A stretch of DNA of 64,000 bases from Herbaspirillum robiniae (GCF_002213415.1 NZ_NJGU01000001.1:868001-932000); one strand, 5' to 3'; positions 1 through 8,566 are shown, counted from the stretch's first letter. Notes: a model not told the origin generated them from the sequence alone. A program made the numbers and translations.

Positions 1-1
1 C

Positions 2-802
2 GCCGAGCGCATCACGCCGGACCACCTCTCGACCCGGCTGGAGCAGGACGGCATGCCCGAAGAACTGCGGCGCGCCGCGGTCTCGCTCAATGCCATGCTG
101 GACCGGCTGGAAGCCGGCTACGAGCATCTGGCGCAATTTTCCGGCGACCTGGCCCACGAGATCCGCACGCCGATCAACGTGTTGATGGGCCAGAGCCAGG
201 TGGCGCTGGGCCAGCGGCGCTCGCCCGAAGAGTACGAGCAGCTGCTGGAGTCGAACGTGGAGGAGTTGCAGCGCATCTCGCGCATCGTGGAAAACATCAT
301 GTTCCTGGCCCAGGCCGACCATGCCACGCTGGCGGTGGACTGCGCGCCGCTGGACCTGTCGGAAGAACTTGGCCGCATCGCCGACTACTTCGAAGGCATC
401 GCCGACGAGCGCGGCATGCGCTTCGAACTCGACGTGCAGGGCGCCGGCTGCGCCAACCTGGTCATGTGGCGCCGCGCCGTGAACAACCTGGTGATCAACG
501 CGGTGCGCTACGGCGAGGCCGACACTTCGGTGCGCATCAGCGCGCGCGGCGACTTGGAGCGCGGCAGCAGCATCATCGTTGAAAACCGCAGCGACGACGC
601 CACCCCGCACACGATGGTCCGCATGTTCGACCGCTTCTACCGCGGCGACCGCTCGCGCAGCGCATTTACCGAATCCAACGGCCTGGGACTGGCCATCGTC
701 AAGGCCATCATGGGATTGCACCGGGGCACGGCCACGGTGGAATGCCCGCAGCCGGGGTGGATACGCTTCACGCTGTCGTTTCCGCCGCAGACCGATCGCT
801 GA
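2..802 (+). CDS. Sensor histidine kinase, heavy-metal type (C-terminal part)
   Basis: The gene enters from the left edge, so the sensor and membrane part and the true start are missing; 266 residues are visible. The first ~35 residues look like the end of a HAMP linker. The H-box (DLAHEIRTPIN) carries the phosphorylated His. An N-box (NNLVINAVRYGE) and a G-box (GLGLAIV) of the HATPase domain follow. The DLAHE-RTP type of H-box and overall spacing resemble the CusS/IrlS/CopS family that senses copper or silver in the periplasm. The family assignment is likely but the ligand cannot be judged without the sensor domain. The partner response regulator should lie upstream, outside the window. Confidence 0.85.
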   Translation, partial: AERITPDHLSTRLEQDGMPEELRRAAVSLNAMLDRLEAGYEHLAQFSGDLAHEIRTPINVLMGQSQVALGQRRSPEEYEQLLESNVEELQRISRIVENIMFLAQADHATLAVDCAPLDLSEELGRIADYFEGIADERGMRFELDVQGAGCANLVMWRRAVNNLVINAVRYGEADTSVRISARGDLERGSSIIVENRSDDATPHTMVRMFDRFYRGDRSRSAFTESNGLGLAIVKAIMGLHRGTATVECPQPGWIRFTLSFPPQTDR

Positions 803-1098
803 ACGCCGCCGGGTTTCTGCTATCGCGAGGATGCCACTGAGGTGGGGGCGAACATCCTGCCTTGCCCGGGTTGCCCCTTGCCTGTCGCCGCCGCCGTCGC
901 CGCCATTACGGGGATGACGCTGAAATGGCAGCGCCCCCCTTCCCCGTTCGCGTTATCCCTTACCCGTCGTCCTCGCGAAAGCGGGGACCCAGCGACGTTG
1001 GTTGCGCATCGCCGTCCGTTGCACGACGCGGGGACGACGATGCCTGGAAGAGATCAACCGGAATTCCCGCCAAAAAGCGCCATCTGCCCCGCATCCTG
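803..1098. other. Intergenic region between convergent genes, with REP-like hairpin
   Basis: No convincing gene. At 965-997 there is an imperfect hairpin with outer arms CGTCG/CGACG and inner arms CCTCGC/GCGGGG around GAAA. It is of the short palindromic REP-like class scattered between genes in many proteobacteria. A related hairpin is at 15043-15072. Confidence 0.5.
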
Positions 1099-2247
1099 CT
1101 ACTTCTGCTCGCCGATATTGACCTGCACCACCGTCTGCTGCACCGGCGGCGCATTCTCCCGCTGCAGCGCCTCGGCCGCCAGCTCGGCCTCGCGCGCCTC
1201 CGCTGCGCGACGCGCCTTCTGCGCCGCCGACGCGCGGGTGAAGATGATCTTCAGTGCCGCCATCGCCGGCACCGACAGGAAGATGCCGGCCACGCCGCCC
1301 AGCTGGTCGCCGGCCAGCAAGCCCAGGATCACCATCAGCGGGCTGACCTCCACGCCCTCGCTCATCAGGTAGGGATTGAGCACGTAATCCTGGAAGATCC
1401 GGTAGGCGACGATGAAGCCGATCAGCCACAGCAGGTGGTCGTAGCCGCTGAAGCCGGCCACCACCAGCGCCGCCGCGCTGGCCGCCAGCGGCCCGGCGAA
1501 GGGGATGAACTCCAGCACCGCGGCCAGTCCGGCCAGCAGCATGGAGTACGGCACGCCCATCAGCGAAAACGCGATGCTGTAGGCCACCAGCGTGGCGATG
1601 GAGAGAAACAGCAAGGCCCGCACGTAACGCGACAGCAGCACGTCGAGGTCCTTGATGATGTTGTCCCACAGGCGGCGGTTGGCGCTGTTCATCCATGACA
1701 GCATCTCGTCGCGCATGGCGGGCGCCTCCTTGATCAGCAGGAAGCTGATCACCGGCACCAGCACCAGGTAGATCAGGTTGCTGGCGGCGTGCATCACGCC
1801 GACGCCGAACTGCTTGGCCAGCGGCATGGCCTGGTCGGTGCCGTTGGCCAGCTGGTCGCGCACGAAGCCCAGGATGCGCTCGCGCAGCGGCTCGGCGAAA
1901 CCGGGAAGAGGAATGCGCGAGACCACGTCGTTGGAGCGCAGCAGCGCCGGCAACTGCTCGGACAGGTGCAGCGCCTCGTCCTGGATGCGCGCGCCGAATA
2001 CCGCCGACACCGCCGCCACGATGGCGATCACCAGCACGAACACCACCGCGATGGACACCGTGCGCGGCACCCTGCGCGGGCGCACGCGCTCGATCTGCTC
2101 CACCAGCGGATAGACCAGGTAACTGAAGAACACGGCGAACACCAGCACCAGCAGCGTGGATGAAACGGTATAGGTGACGTAGAGCAGCAAGGCCACCAGG
2201 AACACGGTCCAGGCGATCCTGGCCACACGGAAATCGAACCCCAGCAT
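1099..2247 (-). CDS. AI-2E family transporter (PerM/YdiK-type permease)
   Basis: 382-residue integral membrane protein. Several hydrophobic helices are visible: two near the N-terminus, then a polar segment of about 80 residues, then a C-terminal block of helices containing the typical LEFIPFAGPLAA stretch and the late DYVLNPYLMSEGVEVSPL segment of the AI-2E_transport family. The start ATG at 2247 (MLGFDFRV) is chosen because AGAAAGAG precedes it and upstream in-frame sequence is Arg-rich and lacks family character. The C-terminal ~40 residues are charged and Ala/Glu-rich. Members export autoinducer-2 or act in Na+(Li+)/H+ exchange; the substrate here is unknown. It is a stand-alone gene. Confidence 0.88.
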   Translation of the reverse strand: MLGFDFRVARIAWTVFLVALLLYVTYTVSSTLLVLVFAVFFSYLVYPLVEQIERVRPRRVPRTVSIAVVFVLVIAIVAAVSAVFGARIQDEALHLSEQLPALLRSNDVVSRIPLPGFAEPLRERILGFVRDQLANGTDQAMPLAKQFGVGVMHAASNLIYLVLVPVISFLLIKEAPAMRDEMLSWMNSANRRLWDNIIKDLDVLLSRYVRALLFLSIATLVAYSIAFSLMGVPYSMLLAGLAAVLEFIPFAGPLAASAAALVVAGFSGYDHLLWLIGFIVAYRIFQDYVLNPYLMSEGVEVSPLMVILGLLAGDQLGGVAGIFLSVPAMAALKIIFTRASAAQKARRAAEAREAELAAEALQRENAPPVQQTVVQVNIGEQK

Positions 2248-2395
2248 AAAGACTCTTTCTCGAACGAAGGCGGATGAGGGACGTTGCCGCGCCTTCCCCC
2301 GGCGCCGGCCTGCCCGTTTGTCCCCGTGACGCGTGCAACGCAACGCAATGCCACGACTGACGCCAGGCGCGCGCGGGGGACTTTGTCGAGCGTAT

Positions 2396-2409
2396 TTGAT
2401 CGGCATCAA
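2396..2409. promoter_or_regulatory. FNR/ANR-type binding site
   Basis: TTGATCGGCATCAA matches the FNR/ANR consensus TTGAT-N4-ATCAA with both half-sites perfect. It lies 340 bp upstream of the first gene of the cytochrome bd operon and about 150 bp upstream of the AI-2E gene on the other strand. Oxygen-limited activation of cydAB is the natural reading. No well-placed -10 element was identified downstream of it, so which gene it serves is inferred. Confidence 0.7.
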
Positions 2410-2724
2410 ATCCCGTATAGGCCAGGCTCTTCAGTACGTGTAGGAAAGCGGGAAAATGTTGCCATGCAGCGCGACTGGGCTGCGCCTTGCGGAAACCGGG
2501 AAATCCGCAGCGGCGCCGTGCCGTCCGCCCATCCGGCTCGCCATGAAGTTTCAATATGACAACTTTTAGCCGGATGATGCGGATGCGACACATCCGGGTC
2601 TGCGCCTCGCATCGACTGGCAGCCTGCGCCCCGCGCCGGCGCTGGCTTATTCTCATCAGTGATGACTGTTATCAGGAAATTGATGTGCTGGTGTCATTGC
2701 GGTGGGACAAGCAATTGTTTTAAA

Positions 2725-2742
2725 TTTCAGTAATTACTGAAA
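2725..2742. promoter_or_regulatory. 18-bp perfect palindrome, probable GbsR/MarR operator
   Basis: TTTCAGTAATTACTGAAA is a perfect inverted repeat ending 7 bp before the ATG of the GbsR-type regulator. A dimeric winged-helix repressor bound here would cover the leader and start region, which suggests autoregulation of the regulator-cyd operon. No Shine-Dalgarno sequence is visible between it and the start. Confidence 0.65.
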
Positions 2743-2749
2743 ATTCAAA

Positions 2750-3376
2750 ATGATCAAAACTATGGAAACCAATGTTCTCAGCCCCTTGATGCAGCGCTTC
2801 ATCAGCCATTTCGGTGAAATGGGCAGCCGCTGGGGCATCAACCGCACCGTCGGCCAGATCTACGCCCTGCTCTACATCTGCGGCCGTCCGCTCAACGCCG
2901 ACGAGATCGCGGAATACCTGAGCTTCTCGCGCTCCAACGTCAGCATGGGCCTCAAGGAATTGCAGTCCTGGCGGCTGGTCAAGCTGCTGCATCGCCCCAA
3001 CGACCGCCGCGAATACTTCGAGCCGCCCGGCGACATCTGGGACATCTTCAAGGCCCTGCTGGAGGAGCGCCGTCGCCGCGAGATCGAGCCCACGCTCTCC
3101 ATGCTGCGCGACGCCCTGCTGGAGCCGCCCGCCGGTCCCGGCGACAAGGAGACGCAAAAGCGCATGCGCGAAATGTACGAGCTGATCGAGCTCTCCAGCT
3201 CCTGGTTCGACGACGTCCAGCGCCTCTCGCCGGAGACGCTGGTGTCGCTGATGAAGATGGGCTCCAAGGTCAAGAAGCTGCTCGACGTGCGCGAGAAGTT
3301 CCGCTTCGGCGCGCCGCGCGAGGACAAGTCCGGCGCCGCATCCGACAAGGCGCCCGCCGCGCCCGACAAGGAGTAA
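2750..3376 (+). CDS. GbsR/MarR family transcriptional regulator
   Basis: 208 residues. A winged helix-turn-helix occupies about residues 25-90, with recognition region ADEIAEYLSFSRSNVSMGLKE. It is followed by a long helical segment with an ERRRRE stretch and a Lys/Ala-rich tail. The pattern FGEMGSRWGINRTVGQIYALLYI is typical of the GbsR branch of the MarR superfamily. The next gene, cydP, starts 3 bp after the stop, and cydA-cydB-cydX follow, so the regulator is the first gene of the cytochrome bd operon. The perfect palindrome just upstream is its likely operator. The effector is unknown. ATG 2750 is used; ATG 2762 is possible. Confidence 0.88.
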   Translation: MIKTMETNVLSPLMQRFISHFGEMGSRWGINRTVGQIYALLYICGRPLNADEIAEYLSFSRSNVSMGLKELQSWRLVKLLHRPNDRREYFEPPGDIWDIFKALLEERRRREIEPTLSMLRDALLEPPAGPGDKETQKRMREMYELIELSSSWFDDVQRLSPETLVSLMKMGSKVKKLLDVREKFRFGAPREDKSGAASDKAPAAPDKE

Positions 3377-3379
3377 GAC

Positions 3380-3613
3380 ATGCGACTGCCCGGCAAGCTG
3401 CCCCGACTGACCCAGCTGCCGCTGGGAGTCGAAATCACCCTGTTGCTGATCATCAAGCTGGCGCTCATCACGGTGCTGGCAAGGACCTTCTTCGCCCATC
3501 CCGAGGCCAAGCACATGCGCATGCCCACCGCCAGCGTCGAGCAGCGCATGCTGGCCCCGGCGCCGCCCCACCCGATTCCCGCAACACCTGAACTCGCCAA
3601 CACACCGGAGTAA
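3380..3613 (+). CDS. cydP: Cytochrome bd oxidase putative small subunit CydP
   Basis: 77 residues with a single membrane helix at about residues 15-40 (VEITLLLIIKLALITVLARTFFA) and a Pro/Ala-rich C-terminus. Its size, its position immediately before cydA (3 bp gap) and the conserved Lys in the membrane helix followed by a TFFAHPEAKHM segment fit the CydP small-protein family described next to cydAB in proteobacteria. The function is presumed to be assembly or stability of cytochrome bd. The family call rests on context and layout. Confidence 0.7.
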   Translation: MRLPGKLPRLTQLPLGVEITLLLIIKLALITVLARTFFAHPEAKHMRMPTASVEQRMLAPAPPHPIPATPELANTPE

Positions 3614-3616
3614 CAA

Positions 3617-5239
3617 ATGGTTCCGATCGATGAAGTCGTTTCGCTATCGCGGCTGCAGTTCGCCGTGACGGCGCTGTATCACTTTCTGTTCGTCCCCTTG
3701 ACGCTGGGCCTGTCCTGGATCCTGGTAATCATGGAGTCGGTCTATGTGATGACCGGCAGCCCCATCTACAAAGACATGACCCGCTTCTGGGGCAAGCTGT
3801 TCGGCATCAATTTCGCCATGGGCGTGGCTACCGGCATCACGCTGGAGTTCCAGTTCGGCACCAACTGGTCCTACTACTCGCACTACGTCGGCGATATCTT
3901 CGGCACGCCGCTGGCGATCGAAGGCCTGGCGGCGTTCTTCCTGGAGTCGACCTTCGTCGGCCTGTTCTTCTTCGGCTGGGACAAGCTCTCGCGCAAGCAG
4001 CACCTGATGGTGACCTTCCTGGTGGCGCTGGGATCGAGCCTGTCGGCGCTGTGGATCCTGATCGCCAACGGCTGGATGAACAACCCGGTCGGCGCCGAGT
4101 TCAACTACGAAACCATGCGCATGGAACTGGCCAGCATGACCGAGGTGATCTTCAACCCGGTGGCCCAGGTCAAGTTCGTGCACACCGTCGCCGCCGGCTA
4201 CGTGACCGCGTCGATGTTCGTGCTGGGCGTGTCGGCCTGGTACCTGCTGAAGGCGCGCGACACGGCGTTTGCGCTGCGCTCCTTCGCGGTGGCGGCAGGC
4301 TTCGGCCTGGCGGCCACGCTTTCGGTGATCGTGCTGGGCGACGAGTCCGGCTACACCGCCGGCGAAGTCAACAAGGTCAAGCTGGCCGCCATCGAGGCCG
4401 AATGGGACACCCATCCCGCGCCGGCCGGGCTGACGCTGTTCGGCCTGCCCAACGATCGCGAACAACGTACCGACTACGCGGTGAAGATCCCCTATGTGCT
4501 GGGCCTGATCGCCACCCGCTCGACCGACACCCAGGTCATGGGCATCAAGGACCTGAAGAAGGAACATGAGGGCCGCATCCGCAACGGCATGCAAGCCTAC
4601 GCCGCGCTGACCCGCCTGAAGTCCGGCGACAAGTCGCCCGAGGCGCACGCCGCTTTCGAGGCGCACAAGAAGGACCTGGGCTACGGCCTGCTGCTCAAGA
4701 AGTACACCGCCAACGTCATCGACGCCACGCCCGAGCAGATCGCGCTGGCCGTCAACGACACCATCCCGAAAGTGGCGCCGCTGTTCTGGTCCTTCCGCGG
4801 CATGGTGGCGATCGGCTTCCTGATGCTGTTCATCTTCGCCGCCTCGGTCTGGTTCCTCGGCAAGAAGCAACTGGCGCCGCAGCGCTGGCTGCTCAGGTTG
4901 GCCGTCTGCGCCATCCCGCTGCCGTGGATCGCTGCCGAACTGGGCTGGATCGTGGCCGAGTACGGCCGCCAGCCCTGGACCATCGCCGGCATCCTGCCCA
5001 CCCACCTGTCGGCGTCCTCGCTGCAGCCGGGCAGCCTGTACTTCAGCCTGGCGGGCTTCATCCTGTTCTACACCTTCCTGCTGGTGGTGGAGATGATCCT
5101 GATGGTCAAGTACGCGCGCCGCGGCCCGAGCAGCCTGCATACCGGCAAGTACCACTGGGAAACCCGGGGCAAGGATGCCGACCCGGGCAACGTGCTGCCG
5201 CCGCCGATCAACCCGGCCGCCAATTCCGGCGCTGCCTGA
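3617..5239 (+). CDS. cydA: Cytochrome bd ubiquinol oxidase subunit I
   Basis: 540 residues, inner-membrane heme subunit that oxidises ubiquinol and reduces O2 to water without proton pumping. Visible landmarks: His22 in [12 protein letters not shown] (high-spin heme ligand), the [11 protein letters not shown] segment with two conserved Glu, [13 protein letters not shown] (second His ligand), FWSFRGMV (Met ligand of heme b558) and GRQPW near the C-terminus. The periplasmic Q-loop is of the long type, as in E. coli CydA, which gives the length above 520. The Shine-Dalgarno GGAG overlaps the end of cydP. Second and third genes of a five-gene operon are coupled here. No cydDC assembly exporter is in the window. 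Confidence 0.97.
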   Translation: MVPIDEVVSLSRLQFAVTALYHFLFVPLTLGLSWILVIMESVYVMTGSPIYKDMTRFWGKLFGINFAMGVATGITLEFQFGTNWSYYSHYVGDIFGTPLAIEGLAAFFLESTFVGLFFFGWDKLSRKQHLMVTFLVALGSSLSALWILIANGWMNNPVGAEFNYETMRMELASMTEVIFNPVAQVKFVHTVAAGYVTASMFVLGVSAWYLLKARDTAFALRSFAVAAGFGLAATLSVIVLGDESGYTAGEVNKVKLAAIEAEWDTHPAPAGLTLFGLPNDREQRTDYAVKIPYVLGLIATRSTDTQVMGIKDLKKEHEGRIRNGMQAYAALTRLKSGDKSPEAHAAFEAHKKDLGYGLLLKKYTANVIDATPEQIALAVNDTIPKVAPLFWSFRGMVAIGFLMLFIFAASVWFLGKKQLAPQRWLLRLAVCAIPLPWIAAELGWIVAEYGRQPWTIAGILPTHLSASSLQPGSLYFSLAGFILFYTFLLVVEMILMVKYARRGPSSLHTGKYHWETRGKDADPGNVLPPPINPAANSGAA

Positions 5240-5266
5240 GCCTGCTGACGAAATGAGGAAAGCAAG

Positions 5267-6406
5267 ATGATCTTCGATTACGAAACACTCAAACTGATCT
5301 GGTGGGCCTTCGTCGGCGTGCTGCTGATCGGCTTCGCGCTCACCGACGGTTTCGACTTCGGCGTGGGCATGATGCTGCCCTTCGCCGGCAAGACCGACAC
5401 CGAGCGGCGCGTGCTGATCAATGCCATCGGCCCCACCTGGGAAGGCAACCAGACCTGGTTCATCACCGCCGGCGGCGCCACCTTCGCGGCCTGGCCGCTG
5501 GTCTACGCGACCGCCTTCTCGGGCTTTTACATCGCCCTGATGATCCTGCTGTTCTCGCTGTTCTTCCGCCCGGTCGGCTTCGACTACCGCAGCAAGGTAG
5601 CCGATCCGCGCTGGCGCAACGCCTGGGACTGGGGCCTGTTCATCGGCGGCTTCGTGCCCCCGCTGATCTGCGGCGTGGCCTTCGGCAACCTGCTGCTGGG
5701 CGTGCCCTTCCACTACGACGACACCATGCGGGTGGAGTACACCGGCAGCTTCTTCGCGCTGCTGAATCCGTTCGGCTTGCTGGCCGGCCTGCTGTCGGTG
5801 TCCATGCTGCTGATGCACGGCGCCGCCTTCGCCTTCGTGAAGACCGACGCCGCCGTCGGCGAGCGCTCGCGCAAGACCGTGGTGGCCGCGGCCGCCGCCA
5901 CCGTGCTGCTGTTCGTCGCCGGCGGTTTCTGGGTGGCGCAGCTGCCGGGCTACCGCATCGCGGCCATGCCCGACGCCAACAGCGCCTTCACGCCGCTGGC
6001 CAAGACCGTGGAGATCGCCGCCGGCGCCTGGTTCGACAACTATGCACGCTGGCCCGTGACCAAGCTGATCCCCGCGCTGGGCATCGCCGGCGCAGTGCTG
6101 GCGGCGCTGCTGGCGCTGGCGCGTCAGGCGCGGCTGGCCTTCATCGCCAGCGGCCTGTCGGTGACCGGCATCATCCTGACCGCCGGCATGTCGCTGTTCC
6201 CGTTCGTGCTGCCCTCCTCGCTGGACCCGAAGAGCAGCCTGACCATGTGGGACGCGGTGGCCAGCCACAAGAGCCTGGGCCTGATGTTCTGGATGGTGCT
6301 GATCTTCCTGCCGCTGATCATCGTCTACACCAGCTGGGTGTACCGCGTGGTCCGGGGCAAGGTCACGCTCAAAGACATCCACGACAACGAACACACGGCG
6401 TACTGA
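5267..6406 (+). CDS. cydB: Cytochrome bd ubiquinol oxidase subunit II
   Basis: 379 residues, polytopic membrane protein that packs against CydA. The N-terminal ALTDGFDFGVGMMLPF and GPTWEGNQTWFITAGGATFAAWP motifs are diagnostic of CydB. Eight to nine hydrophobic helices are apparent, and the length is normal for the family. It starts 27 bp after cydA with GAGGAAAGCAAG as ribosome binding site. Confidence 0.97.
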   Translation: MIFDYETLKLIWWAFVGVLLIGFALTDGFDFGVGMMLPFAGKTDTERRVLINAIGPTWEGNQTWFITAGGATFAAWPLVYATAFSGFYIALMILLFSLFFRPVGFDYRSKVADPRWRNAWDWGLFIGGFVPPLICGVAFGNLLLGVPFHYDDTMRVEYTGSFFALLNPFGLLAGLLSVSMLLMHGAAFAFVKTDAAVGERSRKTVVAAAAATVLLFVAGGFWVAQLPGYRIAAMPDANSAFTPLAKTVEIAAGAWFDNYARWPVTKLIPALGIAGAVLAALLALARQARLAFIASGLSVTGIILTAGMSLFPFVLPSSLDPKSSLTMWDAVASHKSLGLMFWMVLIFLPLIIVYTSWVYRVVRGKVTLKDIHDNEHTAY

Positions 6407-6441
6407 TCGCCGCAACCTGACTTTCACGCAAGGAGCACACC

Positions 6442-6612
6442 ATGTGGTATTTCGCCTGGATACTCGGCATCGGCCTGGCGCTGGCCTTCGGCATCATCAA
6501 CGTGATGTGGCTGGAGGCGAACTATGCCTTCGGCCGCCGCAAGGCCGAGGAGACGCACGAGCGCTTCGCCAGCGCCAGCGCGGCCGACAAGAAGCGCCGC
6601 GGCAGGAAGTAG
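6442..6612 (+). CDS. cydX: Cytochrome bd oxidase accessory subunit CydX
   Basis: A 56-codon gene. The product begins MWYFAWILGIGLALAFGI, has one membrane helix, continues INVMWLEAN and ends in a basic tail (ADKKRRGRK). This is the conserved CydX/YbgT pattern: a Trp-rich N-terminus with a conserved W-x-E after the helix. It has an AAGGAG ribosome binding site and sits 35 bp after cydB, immediately before a strong terminator. CydX stabilises the bd oxidase hemes. The tail of about 25 residues after the helix is longer than in the E. coli protein (37 aa). Confidence 0.9.
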   Translation: MWYFAWILGIGLALAFGIINVMWLEANYAFGRRKAEETHERFASASAADKKRRGRK

Positions 6613-6623
6613 GCAAACGACGC

Positions 6624-6654
6624 AGCCGGCCGGGATCCCCCGCCGGCTTTTTTT
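6624..6654 (+). terminator. Rho-independent terminator of the cyd operon
   Basis: Stem AGCCGGC/GCCGGCT around an 11-base C-rich loop, followed by a run of seven T. It lies 11 bp after the cydX stop and closes the GbsR-cydPABX transcription unit. Confidence 0.9.
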
Positions 6655-6697
6655 ACGTCCGTATGACGGCGTCCTCACATCTTCACGGAGGCATGGC

Positions 6698-7207
6698 ATG
6701 AACCGCACGACGGCAGGCAAACCCGACGAGATCGAACCCGAAGCCCGCCATTGGCAACTGCTGCCGGGCGCCGGCTTCGCCGACAGCTACCGCGCGGCGC
6801 TGCCGCCGCACCTGGCGACGCTGGCCGCCGGCGAGATCGCCGCGCGCATGATGGCCGGCAGCCCGGCCTGGGTGACGGCGCTGCTGGACCTGCGCAACCG
6901 GCTGGTGGCGCCGCTGGGTCTCAAGGGCGCGCGGCTGATGGTGGGTGCGGCGCAAGCCGACGGCGGCCGCCCGGGCTTTCCGGTGCTTGCCGACGGCGAC
7001 GGGCAGGCCATCATGGGCATCGACGACAGCCACCTCGATTTCCGCCTGTGCGTGGAAAAGTCGGCGGCCGGCGCCGACGGCGCGCAGTGGCTGACCGTCA
7101 CCACCGTCGTGCGCACCAAGCGACTGCTGGGCAGGCTCTATCTCGCTGCCATCATGCCCTTCCACCGCCGCATCGTGCGCACGCTGCTGGAGAGATTGCC
7201 CGGCTGA
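6698..7207 (+). CDS. DUF2867-type protein
   Basis: 169 residues, no signal peptide or clear membrane helix. The pattern DSYRAALP near the N-terminus, then PAWVTALLDLRNRLVAPLGLK, then a segment FRLCVE...LTVTTVV and a terminal MPFHRRIVRTLLERL matches the DUF2867 family, which is also found fused to SDR domains. The molecular function is unknown. The start ATG 6698 follows ACGGAG; an out-of-frame ATG at 6693 is ignored. It stands alone between the cyd terminator and the lactonase promoter region. Confidence 0.75.
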   Translation: MNRTTAGKPDEIEPEARHWQLLPGAGFADSYRAALPPHLATLAAGEIAARMMAGSPAWVTALLDLRNRLVAPLGLKGARLMVGAAQADGGRPGFPVLADGDGQAIMGIDDSHLDFRLCVEKSAAGADGAQWLTVTTVVRTKRLLGRLYLAAIMPFHRRIVRTLLERLPG

Positions 7208-7495
7208 GCCCGGCGCTTGCCCGCGCCCTGCGGCATCCCGTTGCCGCCGCTCATCGCCGGGAGACTCCCCGGCGATGAGGAGCCTGCGTTTGCCAAGCTG
7301 CAATGAATGTTATACGATGTCTTATAACATACTGATATGAGCAGTCCAGCCACGAGCCAGGATCGCCGCCAGGGAGACCGTTCCACCACCGCCGCGCCAC
7401 CGCGGTTCCCCTTCTCATTTCCCTTGTCCGTATGGATTTCCAAGATTCCCGGAAGCACCGGGAACATCCTTTCCGCCCTCATTTGGAGACTCGTG
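7208..7495. other. Leader region of the lactonase gene
   Basis: Just under 300 bp without a supported gene. It contains a hairpin CCGGCGATGAG-like repeat near 7255-7280, a conspicuous inverted repeat at 7307-7330, and about 165 bp of untranslated sequence before the lactonase ATG at 7496. Upstream in-frame codons exist from 7337 but lack a ribosome binding site and would bury the Tat signal. Confidence 0.5.
7307..7330. promoter_or_regulatory. 24-bp inverted repeat, probable operator
   Basis: Perfect 8-bp arms ATGTTATA and TATAACAT separated by 8 bp (CGATGTCT). The symmetric TTATA...TATAA core is of the type bound by dimeric regulators such as GntR-family proteins. It is placed where a promoter for the downstream lactonase would be. 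The regulator is not identified in the window. Confidence 0.6.
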
Positions 7496-8566
7496 ATGTC
7501 GCAAGAAAGCAAGAATAAATCCGCCGATTTCAATGCAACTCGTCGTACAACGCTGCTCGGCGGCCTGGCCCTGGCCGGCACCGCCCTCACCGCCCGCGCC
7601 CAAAGCTTCGACTTCAAGCCCAGCCAGCGCTACCCAGATCCTAGCGTCGAGGTGCTGGACAAGAGCTTCCTCAAGTACCGCCTGTTCAGCTCCAGCGTCG
7701 AGCAGCTGGCCACGGGCTTTCGCTGGGTGGAAGGCCCGGTGTGGTTCGGCGATGGCCGTTTCCTGCTGTTCTCCGACATTCCCAACAACCGCATCATGCG
7801 CTGGGATGAAACCACCGGCGCCACCTCGGTGTTCCGCCAGCCGTCCAACTTCAGCAACGGCCTGGGGCGCGACCGCCAGGGCCGCCTGCTGGCCTGCGAA
7901 CACCTGACCCGCCGCGTGACCCGCACCGAGTACGACGGCAGCATCACGGTCCTGGCCGACAACTACAACGGCAAGCGCTTCAATTCGCCCAACGACATCA
8001 TCTGCAAGTCCGACGGCTCGATCTGGTTCACCGACCCGCCGTTCGGCATCGCCGGCGAATGGGAGGGCGACAAGCAGGCCTCCGAACTGCCGCACTCGGT
8101 CTACCGCATCGACGGCCGCAGCGGCAAGCTCTCGCTGATCACGGATTCCCTGGCCGGCCCGAACGGCCTGGCGTTTTCGCCGGATGAAAAGATCCTCTAC
8201 ATCAACGAGTCGCGCGCCACGCCCAATCGCGTGATCTGGGCCTACGACATGAGCGACGACGGCACCCGCATCGGCAAGCGCCGCCTGGCGGTGGACGCCA
8301 ACGGCCCGGGCGGCATCGACGGCTTCAAGATCGACGTCGACGGCAACCTGTGGTGCGGCTGGGGCAGCAACGGCGCACTGGAGGCCAAGGCCGAGGAGCT
8401 CGACGGCGTGCGCGTGTTCAATCCACAAGGCCGGGCCATCGCCCACATCCACCTGCCCGAGCGCTGCCCCAACCTGGTCTTCGGCGGCGCCAAGAAAAAC
8501 CGCCTGTTCATGGCCAGCAGCCATTCGCTGTATTCGCTGTACGTGGAGACGCGCGGCGCGGCATGA
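7496..8566 (+). CDS. SMP-30/gluconolactonase/LRE family protein, Tat-exported
   Basis: 356 residues. The N-terminus NATRRTTLLGGLALAGTALTARA is a twin-arginine signal, so a folded protein is exported. The mature part is a six-bladed beta-propeller of the SGL family: VEGPVWFGDGRFLLFSDIPNN (metal-binding Glu), FSNGLGRDRQGRLLACEH, FNSPNDIICKSDGSIWFTDP (metal-binding Asn), PNGLAFSPDEKILYI and GGIDGFKIDVDGNLWCGW (catalytic-site Asp). Members hydrolyse sugar lactones using a divalent metal. The start ATG 7496 has TTGGAG upstream. No sugar dehydrogenase or transporter is adjacent, so the substrate is open. The inverted repeat at 7307-7330 suggests control by a dedicated repressor. Confidence 0.9.
   Translation: MSQESKNKSADFNATRRTTLLGGLALAGTALTARAQSFDFKPSQRYPDPSVEVLDKSFLKYRLFSSSVEQLATGFRWVEGPVWFGDGRFLLFSDIPNNRIMRWDETTGATSVFRQPSNFSNGLGRDRQGRLLACEHLTRRVTRTEYDGSITVLADNYNGKRFNSPNDIICKSDGSIWFTDPPFGIAGEWEGDKQASELPHSVYRIDGRSGKLSLITDSLAGPNGLAFSPDEKILYINESRATPNRVIWAYDMSDDGTRIGKRRLAVDANGPGGIDGFKIDVDGNLWCGWGSNGALEAKAEELDGVRVFNPQGRAIAHIHLPERCPNLVFGGAKKNRLFMASSHSLYSLYVETRGAA

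Larger units (their letters stand above)
2248..2749. other. Divergent intergenic region upstream of the cyd operon
   Basis: About 500 bp with no supported gene. It holds three palindromic elements on the side feeding the cytochrome bd operon: an FNR-type box at 2396-2409, a 13-bp palindrome TCATCAGTGATGA at 2653-2665, and an 18-bp perfect palindrome at 2725-2742. Base composition becomes AT-richer from about 2640, as expected for a promoter zone. Confidence 0.6.

Noticed and set aside
3644..6427. Very long open frame (over 900 codons) antisense to cydA-cydB
   Set aside because: It is the mirror of GC-rich codons on the other strand. The product is a His/Gln/Arg/Gly mix without any domain, and it lies opposite two certain genes. 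Similar frames at 37637-40699 and 40353-43082 are rejected for the same reason.
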